Source of the DNA: Eubacterium uniforme
Lineage (GTDB): Bacteria; Bacillota; Clostridia; Lachnospirales; Lachnospiraceae
Assembly (NCBI RefSeq): GCF_900167115.1
Contig: NZ_FUXZ01000008.1
Coordinates: 1 to 64,000, forward strand
Direction: 5' to 3'
Length of the DNA: 64,000 nucleotides
The notes beneath the pieces are model-generated. The model was not told where the DNA came from, made no database searches, and worked only from the letters and a program-made list of their open reading frames with translations. Shown in pieces: positions 1 through 6,732 of this stretch. Every line of letters starts with the position of its first letter. The first letter of the stretch is position 1. Both the position numbers and the translations under genes were made by a program.

Positions 1-381
1 AAATATATCCTCGATTGACGTGGAAAGTTCGTTACGAATAAAGTTGCCGAAAGTGGCAAAGGTAGGAGCTTTCATTTCATCCAACAGATACATGAATCTT
101 ATGTCATTATTACAGAGCTTTTCAATTTCTCTTAGCGAACAATAACCATTCTCCATGAAAGCAAACAGAATTACTTTTAGTAACTTTTCTGCATCACATC
201 TTGGACGACCTGTTTTGTAGCCTTTCCCTTCTACAAAGTATGGTGTTAGGTCGATGTGGTCCATTACATCACAAAAAGTATAAACCGGATCAGAAATATC
301 AATTAATTTTTCGATAACTAATGGTAATTTTAGTTGTTTTAATGTATAATTATCATTGGTTTTATAATTAGTTAGTTGCAT
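1..381 (-). CDS. IS1182-type transposase, N-terminal part (cut by window edge)
   Basis: The reading frame opens at an ATG at 381 and runs off the left edge, so only the first 127 codons are visible. It starts MQLTNYKTNDNYTLKQ and contains YFVEGKGYKTGRPRCDAEKL followed by FMENGYCSLREIEKLC. This is the DUF772-type N-terminal domain of IS1182/IS4-superfamily transposases. The DDE catalytic part lies outside the window. The gene points away from the cellulase gene, and a probable IS terminus sits just upstream of it (439-460). Family assignment is by motif recognition; whether the element is intact cannot be seen. Confidence 0.8.
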   Translation of the reverse strand, partial: MQLTNYKTNDNYTLKQLKLPLVIEKLIDISDPVYTFCDVMDHIDLTPYFVEGKGYKTGRPRCDAEKLLKVILFAFMENGYCSLREIEKLCNNDIRFMYLLDEMKAPTFATFGNFIRNELSTSIEDIF

Positions 382-396
382 AACCTAATTATACCA

Positions 397-432
397 AAAA
401 GTAGCTATGAGCGCGAGCTCATAGCTACTTTT
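397..432. repeat. 16-bp perfect hairpin inside the IS leader
   Basis: Arms AAAAGTAGCTATGAGC (397-412) and its exact complement (417-432) enclose a 4-base loop GCGA. It lies between the transposase start and the presumed IS end. It may stop read-in transcription into the transposase, and it may also now act as terminator for the cellulase gene, which reads into it. Confidence 0.7.
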
Positions 433-438
433 CTGTTA

Positions 439-460
439 GGGGAGTTTTTTTACAGCCCCT
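439..460. repeat. Putative IS1182-type terminal repeat
   Basis: Read on the minus strand this is GGGGCTGTAAAAAAACTCCC, which resembles the GGG-CTGT-polyA type ends of IS1182-family elements. It ends about 4 bp from the stop codon of the GH5 gene, suggesting insertion right behind that gene. The other end is outside the window, so target duplication cannot be tested. Confidence 0.45.
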
Positions 461-463
461 TTA

Positions 464-2014
464 CTATTTAATCTTCAATTCTTCATCATCACTTGTAAGA
501 ATGAAACCTATATCGTTAAGTGATGCACCCTTAGCAACATCTTCGTTATAATCAACATTTGTAATAGTAAGCTTGTTACCCTTAGCTTTATACTTACCAT
601 TCCAGCTCTGATCAACCTTAATGTCAGAAGAGAACTCAAGTTCAATCTTCCATCCACCTTCGATATCATCACCTTTATTCTTAACCTTTAAGTCAAACTG
701 ATAATAATTCTTGCCATTGCCTTCCCAAGTATTTGAGATGTTTGCCTTAATGTCGAACTGGTCATTAGCTACCTTAGTTCCTTCATCATCATCGCCATCT
801 TCTTCCTTGTCAGCATCACCCATGTTGCTCTTACCGTCTTTTTCGTTATCTGAAGCACCACTGAGCATCTTCTTAAGCCAGATACCTTCATCACTTAAGT
901 CATCATCCTTAAATCCTGACTTTTTCTTACATCCGCTATCAATAATTGCAGATGATTCATCCTTATTTGAAATGTTCCAGCATACATAGCTTACACCATA
1001 ATCGTTCATGGCCTTAACCCATTTATCAGCTTCTGCCTCATTGCATCCACCATTACCAGATGCATCACAAATACCAAATTCAGAAACAAACACTGGAAGG
1101 CCATCCTTAATTGCAGCCTTCATAGTCTTACGTAAATCTGCCTTATGTGTATTTGCATAAAAATGTACTGTATACATTATATTATCAAATTTCTTAAGCG
1201 GATCTGCTGCTGCCTCATCAGGCTTCTGACACCACTGAGGTGTACCAACTAAAATAACAGCGTCCTTATCTTCTTTTCTAATTACAGGAATAACTTCTTC
1301 TGCGTATTCCTTAATGTCATCCCAAGTTGTTCCACCATTAGGCTCATTACAAATTTCATAAATAACATTATCGTTATCCTTTAATTTGCCACATACTTCT
1401 TTGAAGAACTTCTTAGCTTCGTCTATATTATCATTAGGATTGTTATCTGATAAAATATGCCAGTCAACAATAACATACATATCGTTCTCAGTAGCATACT
1501 TAACACCATCATAAACTAAATCCTTAAGTCCATCCTGATCACCATCTGTACAATATCCGCCATTTTCAGCAGTATACATTGCAAGTCTAATTACATTAGC
1601 ACCCCATCCCTTAAAATCAGCAAATGCATCCGCATTTACATATTCAGGAAACCAGCCAATACCATGAGTACTAAGGCCACGAAGCTGAATAGGATTTCCA
1701 TCCTTATCGCAAAGTCTTGTACCCTTAACCTGAAGTGCACCACATGTTTTTGGAGAAGCACATACTAGCTTTCCATCTGACTTGCTGTCTTTATCATCAT
1801 CGTCTTCTTCGTCTGAATCTTCATCATCCGAATCCTCATCGTCATCATCTTCATCTTCGCTATCATTATTAGACTTATTCTTATCTTTCGAATCTTCTGT
1901 CTTCTTATCATCACTCTTCTTACTACTATTGCAAGCACTCATGCTTCCGATAGAAAGAATCACGATTAACATAGCAATTAATAATCTTCTTAATAAATTA
2001 ATTTTTGTCTTCAT
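464..2014 (-). CDS. GH5 endoglucanase lipoprotein with C-terminal CBM2-like module
   Basis: A 516-residue secreted cellulase, predicted to cut internal beta-1,4-glucan bonds at the cell surface. The start at 2014 has GGTGGAG upstream and gives a lipoprotein signal with lipobox SMSAC (Cys 28). A very acidic D/E/S linker follows (about 30-80). The GH5 domain spans about 95-385, with acid/base Glu 224 in CNEP and nucleophile Glu 312 in VSEFG. A second acidic linker (about 390-415) leads to a CBM2-like module (about 418-516) containing SWNG. The fold resembles GH5 subfamily 2. Both linkers are polyacidic instead of the usual Pro/Thr type. A promoter-like TTGACA-17-GTTAAT lies at 2153-2125. The native terminator seems replaced by an IS end at 439-460. 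Confidence 0.9.
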   Translation of the reverse strand: MKTKINLLRRLLIAMLIVILSIGSMSACNSSKKSDDKKTEDSKDKNKSNNDSEDEDDDDEDSDDEDSDEEDDDDKDSKSDGKLVCASPKTCGALQVKGTRLCDKDGNPIQLRGLSTHGIGWFPEYVNADAFADFKGWGANVIRLAMYTAENGGYCTDGDQDGLKDLVYDGVKYATENDMYVIVDWHILSDNNPNDNIDEAKKFFKEVCGKLKDNDNVIYEICNEPNGGTTWDDIKEYAEEVIPVIRKEDKDAVILVGTPQWCQKPDEAAADPLKKFDNIMYTVHFYANTHKADLRKTMKAAIKDGLPVFVSEFGICDASGNGGCNEAEADKWVKAMNDYGVSYVCWNISNKDESSAIIDSGCKKKSGFKDDDLSDEGIWLKKMLSGASDNEKDGKSNMGDADKEEDGDDDEGTKVANDQFDIKANISNTWEGNGKNYYQFDLKVKNKGDDIEGGWKIELEFSSDIKVDQSWNGKYKAKGNKLTITNVDYNEDVAKGASLNDIGFILTSDDEELKIK

Positions 2015-2124
2015 TTCTACTCCACCTTGTAAAAAATATTTATTGATAAACATCAACCTCGTTCTTTATTTTCCCCATTATTAAGTCATGTTTACCACAA
2101 ATAATACTACCATATTTTCAACTC

Positions 2125-2153
2125 ATTAACAATCAGATTTTATTTGTTGTCAA
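2125..2153 (-). promoter_or_regulatory. Putative promoter of the GH5 gene
   Basis: On the minus strand, TTGACA (2153-2148), a 17-base spacer, then GTTAAT (2130-2125), about 110 bases before the GH5 start codon. The -35 box is perfect and the -10 box is weak. Confidence 0.4.
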
Positions 2154-2161
2154 TAATTTAT

Positions 2162-2190
2162 TTGCTTCACCTGCGTTCTTGTGTTATAAT
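2162..2190 (+). promoter_or_regulatory. Promoter of the small toxin-like ORF
   Basis: TTGCTT (2162-2167), a 17-base spacer, then TATAAT (2185-2190), preceded by the extended -10 element TGT. It lies about 46 bases before the TTG start of the 25-residue ORF. Confidence 0.7.
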
Positions 2191-2236
2191 TATTTTGCTA
2201 CCATATTGAAACTGTAGCTGGGAGGAGGTGATTCAC

Positions 2237-2314
2237 TTGGAGACGCTTATATCCTTTTTGATTTCAGTTGCAGCAAGCATCGTTGCATATTTTATATGTA
2301 AATGGTTAGACTGA
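2237..2314 (+). CDS. 25-residue hydrophobic toxin-like peptide
   Basis: A tiny ORF with a perfect Shine-Dalgarno AGGAGGTGA (2223-2231) placed 5 bases before a TTG start. The product begins METLISFLISVAASIVAYF and ends ICKWLD: one hydrophobic helix closed by a charged tail. This is the architecture of type I toxin or holin-like peptides (Fst/TxpA-like); short peptides ending in CKWLD are, to my recollection, common in Lachnospiraceae. A strong promoter precedes it and a 12-bp terminator hairpin follows at 2361-2398, so the unit is complete. No antisense RNA promoter was identified with confidence, so the type I toxin call is inference. Confidence 0.6.
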   Translation: METLISFLISVAASIVAYFICKWLD

Positions 2315-2360
2315 ATCATATGGTAGTGTTTAGGTTATGTTCTTCCTACAAAAAAAGAAC

Positions 2361-2398
2361 AACCCCTTAGAGCAGCAACTCTAAGGGGTTATTTTTAT
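2361..2398 (+). terminator. Rho-independent terminator of the toxin-like ORF
   Basis: Perfect 12-bp stem AACCCCTTAGAG (2361-2372) with its complement at 2379-2390, loop CAGCAA, followed by ATTTTTATT. Confidence 0.85.
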
Positions 2399-2471
2399 TC
2401 ACTTGAATAAAACTTATATCCTTTGTATGTCAAATATAATACTTTTTTATCTTTTTGTCAATTATGAATCA

Positions 2472-2499
2472 TAAAAACAAGGTCCCAAGTGGGACCTTG
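2472..2499 (-). terminator. Terminator of the ABC permease/ATPase operon
   Basis: A 9-bp stem, CAAGGTCCC at 2478-2486 with its complement at 2491-2499, followed on the minus strand by a T run. It lies just downstream of the ATPase stop codon. Confidence 0.8.
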
Positions 2500-2513
2500 C
2501 AAGTATGTATTTA

Positions 2514-3209
2514 TTAGGCTGTCATGGAAACAGGTTTAACAGTTTTAATCTGGCCATCAACAAGTTTTACAAGTGATGTACCATATTCTGCTGCCTCTTC
2601 TGAATGAGTAACCTGAATAATTGTTTTATTGTACTTTTCATTAATCTTTCTGAAAAGTTCCATAATCTTAAATCCTGTCTTTGAATCAAGGTTACCAATA
2701 GGCTCATCAAGGAATAAAATCTTTGGATCAAAAACTAATGCTCTTGCAATAGCAACTCTCTGCTGCTGACCACCTGATAATTCACGTGGAGTAAGCTTTC
2801 TCTTTTCCTTCATTCCAATGATATCAAGACATTCATCAATCTTATCCTTATAATCTGAAATCTTCTTTCCACTAAGCATAAGTGGAAGTGCAATATTATC
2901 CTCAACACTTAAATTTGGAACCAAGTTATAAAACTGGAACACAAATCCAATGTCCTCATTTCTCATTCTGCAAAGTTCCTTATCCTTAAGAGTGCTCAAA
3001 TCAACACCATCAATTTTAACTGAACCAGATGTAGGCTGATCAAGGCCGCCTAAAAGATATAACAATGTTGACTTACCACCACCTGATGGACCCATGATTG
3101 ATACAAATTCTCCCTCTTCTATATTTAAACTAATATTCTTTAAAACATGTGCTGTTTCCTTACCATTCTGAAATGATCTATTTACGTTCTTTACTTCTAT
3201 AATTCCCAT
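2514..3209 (-). CDS. ABC transporter ATPase, MacB/LolD type
   Basis: A 231-residue nucleotide-binding subunit of the MacB/LolD/FtsE-like class that pairs with FtsX-type permeases. Walker A GPSGGGKST lies near residue 37, the signature LSGGQQQR near 140, Walker B ILFLDEP near 162, and the switch histidine in THSEEAAEYG. The start at 3209 is chosen because GGAGG lies 6 bases upstream; an in-frame ATG 15 bases earlier overlaps that SD. It follows the permease by 24 bases in the same transcript, so the two genes form one exporter or lipoprotein/peptide-handling complex. The substrate is unknown; bacitracin-type antimicrobial peptide resistance is one option for this class. Confidence 0.93.
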   Translation of the reverse strand: MGIIEVKNVNRSFQNGKETAHVLKNISLNIEEGEFVSIMGPSGGGKSTLLYLLGGLDQPTSGSVKIDGVDLSTLKDKELCRMRNEDIGFVFQFYNLVPNLSVEDNIALPLMLSGKKISDYKDKIDECLDIIGMKEKRKLTPRELSGGQQQRVAIARALVFDPKILFLDEPIGNLDSKTGFKIMELFRKINEKYNKTIIQVTHSEEAAEYGTSLVKLVDGQIKTVKPVSMTA

Positions 3210-3233
3210 TTTAAATTCCTCCATTATATCTAA

Positions 3234-5591
3234 CTATTCATATTTAAGTTCAGCAATTACGCTGATGTTCTTACTCTTCTTTAATGCTGAAAGTGAAGCT
3301 ACAATTACAATACCAATTACAACTAATCCATATACCAAAACTGCCTTAGGATCAAAGTTTACTGGCATTGGAGTATCCATACTCTTTAATAATGATTCAA
3401 TTCCAATGTTAAAAGCAAATGCGATTGGAATCGCTACAATAACACTCCATACAGCACACATCATGTTCTCTGCTAAAATAAGGTTTCTTCTTTTACTCTT
3501 ATTCATACCAACTGATGTCATTACAGCAAATTCTTTTCTTCTCTGCATAAAGCAAATTGTAATATTATTGAAAATACCAATTGCTGCAACACCAAGTGCT
3601 ATATAAGCAAACGCCGAAAACATCTTCATCATTACTGCATTATTTTCAACATTTAATTGTTTCTCTTCTTCCTTACTTCTTACTGTTGCTCCGTATTTCT
3701 TTGTCATTTGCTGGTATTTCTTATCCATACTTGCACCATCTTTAACTATTTCAAATGTAATACCTCGAGCTTCTCTAAGACCATATAATGATTTCATCTT
3801 TTCCTGATTAATAAGACAAATCATTCCACTGTTATAAAGTTTAAAATCTGCAATAGTTACAATTTTAAATTCATTTTCTTTTTCATTAACTGTAAGTTTA
3901 ACTGTATCTCCAAGTTTCTTATCTAACTTCTTAGCATAACTTGTTGAAATTACAATAACATTATCTTTTGAATCTATGAACTTCTGGTAATCATCCTTAA
4001 GATCTTTTTCATAAAATCCAACATAACTATTGAGGTATCTACCGTATGCTTTTGGCTCAACACCATATACGCCAAGAGACTTACCATTAAGCTTACCTTC
4101 AGTACCATAAATAGGTGAAATTGAATCTGCTTTAACATTTTTATCATTTTTAAGTTCATTAATTAAACTATCTGTTGTACTCTGTGTTGCGTTACTATCA
4201 ATTATGTTTCCAATATCATAATCATATTCCATGTCTTCATATGCACCAACAACAACGTCTGTCATACTTGTTGATGATGAAACAATACTAAGTATTGCTG
4301 CTAAACTAATTGTAAGAAGTTTAATATTACTTCTTAAAAGTTTTGAAGTTCTAATATTATTAATTGCAAGGAACATACTTGTGTTTCCTCTGAATAACTT
4401 AGCTCCAATTCCTGTAAGGAACCTTGTAATAATACCAGTTTTTTCGTGAACTTCAACTCTATTTATAATAACTTCCTTAACCTGAAGTTTCTTGATCTTT
4501 CTAATTGGAGCATGCGCTGAATACAATGAAAGAATCACAGCAAATGCACATCCAATTGCGATATGAACTGGATTAAAGTGAACTTCATTATAAATACCAT
4601 ACTTTTTATATGGACTAATAAGTCTTGTTAAAATAGCAAGTCCACCACATCCAACTACGCTACCAATTATTGCTCCAACTACTGCATAGAGGAAAGCCTC
4701 TAAAAGCAACATACGCTGAACTTTTTTCTTAGTAGCACCCTGGCTCATAAATGTTCCGATTGTCTGCATTCTTTCAGTAATTATAAGTCTGAATACACCT
4801 CTTATGATCAAGACGCATACTACACAAACAATACCAAGCATAATGTAAAGAATTGTTTGAATCATATTGTCGCCTTCACTATCATAATTGTATTCTAAAT
4901 TTGTACCTATAACTTTTTCGTTATTCTTATTAAACTTTTTAAGTTCCTTATCAAGTTCGTCCGGTGATAAATTATCTTTTGTGTAATCTGCAACAACGCG
5001 ATTATAAGCACCATTTGCATTTAATAACTTGTTTAAGAATTCATAATTAACAACAACTGTAAACTGCTTTGTTTCATCACTATAGAATATTCCATCTGCA
5101 GTTGCTAATCCAGTAATCTTTAACTCTTTCTTCTCACCAGAGATAAGAACATTAAGTTTATCTCCAACCTTAAGTTTTCTTTCATCTGCAATTCTTTTTG
5201 AAATAATACAATCTGTATTATCTGATGATTTAAGACTTCCCTCAATCATATCTTTATCATATGATTTCATACCTCTAAGGTTTGTATAAATCATCTCATC
5301 TTCATCATCAACAACTGCTGGCATATCAATTTCGCCATCTAAATTTTTAATACCAGTCTTGTTAATGTCCTCTTCTTTAAAGAAGATCTCCTCAGTATTT
5401 GAACTGATTGCAATGTCTCTTCCTGCAGCCGCTTTCTTCATCGGCTCTGTGAAGCTTTCCACGATTGTATCAATAAGTCCTAAGCTCATAACCATCAATG
5501 CACAGCTTAGCATTATTGAAAAAATCAATAGGAAAAGTCTTCCCTTTTTTTCTAACATGTTTTTCCTAATGTACCTAATAAATACTTTCAA
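3234..5591 (-). CDS. FtsX-family ABC permease, 785 residues
   Basis: Membrane partner of the ATPase just downstream. The start is TTG at 5591 with AGGAGG 6 bases before it. I see about eight membrane helices: one after the basic N-terminus (LFLLIFSIMLSC), three at about 240-375, one in the middle (LLTISLAAILSIVSSS) and three near the C-terminus (from MFSAFAYIALGVAAIG). Two large extracytoplasmic regions lie between them, giving the duplicated FtsX/MacB_PCD layout. Such permeases act in mechanotransmission or in export and sensing of amphipathic molecules rather than sugar import. Transcription appears to start near 5900, leaving an unusually long leader of about 300 bases behind an operator-like array. 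Confidence 0.9.
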   Translation of the reverse strand: MKVFIRYIRKNMLEKKGRLFLLIFSIMLSCALMVMSLGLIDTIVESFTEPMKKAAAGRDIAISSNTEEIFFKEEDINKTGIKNLDGEIDMPAVVDDEDEMIYTNLRGMKSYDKDMIEGSLKSSDNTDCIISKRIADERKLKVGDKLNVLISGEKKELKITGLATADGIFYSDETKQFTVVVNYEFLNKLLNANGAYNRVVADYTKDNLSPDELDKELKKFNKNNEKVIGTNLEYNYDSEGDNMIQTILYIMLGIVCVVCVLIIRGVFRLIITERMQTIGTFMSQGATKKKVQRMLLLEAFLYAVVGAIIGSVVGCGGLAILTRLISPYKKYGIYNEVHFNPVHIAIGCAFAVILSLYSAHAPIRKIKKLQVKEVIINRVEVHEKTGIITRFLTGIGAKLFRGNTSMFLAINNIRTSKLLRSNIKLLTISLAAILSIVSSSTSMTDVVVGAYEDMEYDYDIGNIIDSNATQSTTDSLINELKNDKNVKADSISPIYGTEGKLNGKSLGVYGVEPKAYGRYLNSYVGFYEKDLKDDYQKFIDSKDNVIVISTSYAKKLDKKLGDTVKLTVNEKENEFKIVTIADFKLYNSGMICLINQEKMKSLYGLREARGITFEIVKDGASMDKKYQQMTKKYGATVRSKEEEKQLNVENNAVMMKMFSAFAYIALGVAAIGIFNNITICFMQRRKEFAVMTSVGMNKSKRRNLILAENMMCAVWSVIVAIPIAFAFNIGIESLLKSMDTPMPVNFDPKAVLVYGLVVIGIVIVASLSALKKSKNISVIAELKYE

Positions 5592-5838
5592 ACCTGTCCT
5601 CCTTCTAAATTCTTCCTGAATTCATTTTTTCATGTGGTTAATTTTTTCATGTTCTTAAGTTTTTAAACTCTTTTCTTGTATTTCTCTTTATTCTTTCATA
5701 TAAATCTCTTTTTCCCTCTTTAATAAATCTTTCATGGTTCTTGTCCGCTTAAATTTTTTCATGATTTTGTTGTTCTTTTCTTACTCTTTATAAATTTTGT
5801 TTCTCTTCTTCTTTCCAGATGCGATGGCCATTCTCGAC
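5592..5838 (-). other. AT-rich leader of the permease/ATPase operon
   Basis: About 250 bases without a credible ORF between the operator array and the permease start. It contains several copies of TTTTTTCATG or similar (5625, 5645, 5755 regions; CATGAAAAAA on the transcribed strand). No known riboswitch fold was recognised. Confidence 0.4.
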
Positions 5839-5906
5839 TGTCGTTGCATTGTTTGTCGTAGTACGTTACTCGTTGCAACGCCTGTCGTACTACATCTGTC
5901 GTAGTA
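5839..5906. promoter_or_regulatory. Operator-like repeat array downstream of the operon promoter
   Basis: Four TGTCGT elements occur in 68 bases: TGTCGTTGC at 5839, TGTCGTAGTAC at 5854-5864, TGTCGTACTAC at 5883-5893 and TGTCGTAGTA at 5897-5906. The palindrome CGTTGCAACG lies between them at 5871-5880. The core GACAGATGT resembles the TACAnnTGTA sites of BlaI/CopY repressors, but the regulator is not in the window. Position at and just after the transcription start suits a repressor. Confidence 0.55.
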
Positions 5907-5935
5907 AATATATCATATATAAAAATCACTGTCAA
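5907..5935 (-). promoter_or_regulatory. Promoter of the ABC permease/ATPase operon
   Basis: On the minus strand, TTGACA (5935-5930), a 17-base spacer, then TATATT (5912-5907). The repeat array begins directly behind the -10 box. Confidence 0.75.
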
Positions 5936-6282
5936 CACTTTTTAAAAAAATTTTTTATTTTCTGGATTTTAGACAAGTCCATTAACTCCTATACACTTAA
6001 AATACATAGCTTTTAGCATATTAGATTAATTTATATACATAACGCTTTTATCATATATATAAATAATAACTAATCTTTATTAAGTAACACTTAATTTAAG
6101 TCTTAAGAAAGTCTTAATTGTATTAGAGATACTATATCCATCATGTCCATCCTAATATATTAATTATTAAGGAGTCATTAAATGAACTTTTATATCACGA
6201 AATTTACTTTTGGCTACCTTCAACTTATTTTGGCTCATAGGTAGGCTTACCCCTTACTCCACCCACCCCACCATCTCACAAT
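5936..6282. other. Gene-free AT-rich stretch
   Basis: About 350 bases between the ABC operon promoter and the acylphosphatase terminator. I see no ORF with a ribosome-binding site, no RNA gene and no clear repeat here. Confidence 0.5.
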
Positions 6283-6317
6283 AAAAAAGCAAGCCGAGCA
6301 TAACACTCAACTTGCTT
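6283..6317 (-). terminator. Terminator of the beta-glucoside operon (after acylphosphatase)
   Basis: On the minus strand AAGCAAG pairs with CTTGCTT, extended inward by G-U pairs (TTGAG with CTCGG), and is followed by six T. It lies 60 bases after the acylphosphatase stop. Confidence 0.7.
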
Positions 6318-6376
6318 CACACATCATATTATTAAAATTATTTTACTAGTATTCCAATAATATCTAAATCTTCTCT

Positions 6377-6652
6377 CTACCTGACCCTAAAGCTTCTTTC
6401 ATCTTCATCCACAGGTAAAGACTTAACTTCCATATTCTCGATTTTAATAAATCTACCTTGTTCAATGGTCATAATAACCTGATCTATTTGTGCTTCACTT
6501 CCTTGGATTTCCATGGATACACTACCATTGTATTCATTTCTAACCCAACCAGTACAACCAAATCTAGATGCTGCATGACTTGCTCTATATCTAAATCCAA
6601 CACCCTGTACCCATCCATAGAACACTATGCTCTTTCTAATTATCTCATCCAT
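6377..6652 (-). CDS. Acylphosphatase
   Basis: A 91-residue enzyme that hydrolyses acyl phosphates such as carbamoyl phosphate or 1,3-bisphosphoglycerate. The catalytic loop is VQGVGFRYRA, with the conserved Arg in GFRYR and the Asn in WVRNEYNGSV. The length is normal for the family. Two adjacent ATG codons (6655 and 6652) follow GGAG; the second is preferred for spacing (7 bases). The gene is last in the run behind the GH3 gene, separated by a 13-bp inverted repeat at 6669-6710 that may modulate read-through. A functional link to the glucosidase is not obvious. Confidence 0.92.
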   Translation of the reverse strand: MDEIIRKSIVFYGWVQGVGFRYRASHAASRFGCTGWVRNEYNGSVSMEIQGSEAQIDQVIMTIEQGRFIKIENMEVKSLPVDEDERSFRVR

Positions 6653-6668
6653 CATAATTCTCCATAAC

Positions 6669-6710
6669 AAATATAACTTAGCATAAATAAAATTACACTA
6701 AGTTATATTT
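6669..6710 (-). repeat. 13-bp perfect inverted repeat between GH3 and acylphosphatase genes
   Basis: Arms AAATATAACTTAG (6669-6681) and the exact complement (6698-6710) around a 16-base AT-rich loop. On the minus strand it precedes the acylphosphatase SD. It is a candidate weak terminator or attenuator; the following T tract is poor. Confidence 0.55.
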
Positions 6711-6732
6711 TTATAATACATTTTAATATTTT

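Noticed and set aside
1782-2084. Plus-strand 100-residue Ser/Leu-rich ORF opposite the cellulase gene
   Set aside because: It is the antisense reading of the acidic linker codons; no SD and opposite a well-supported gene.
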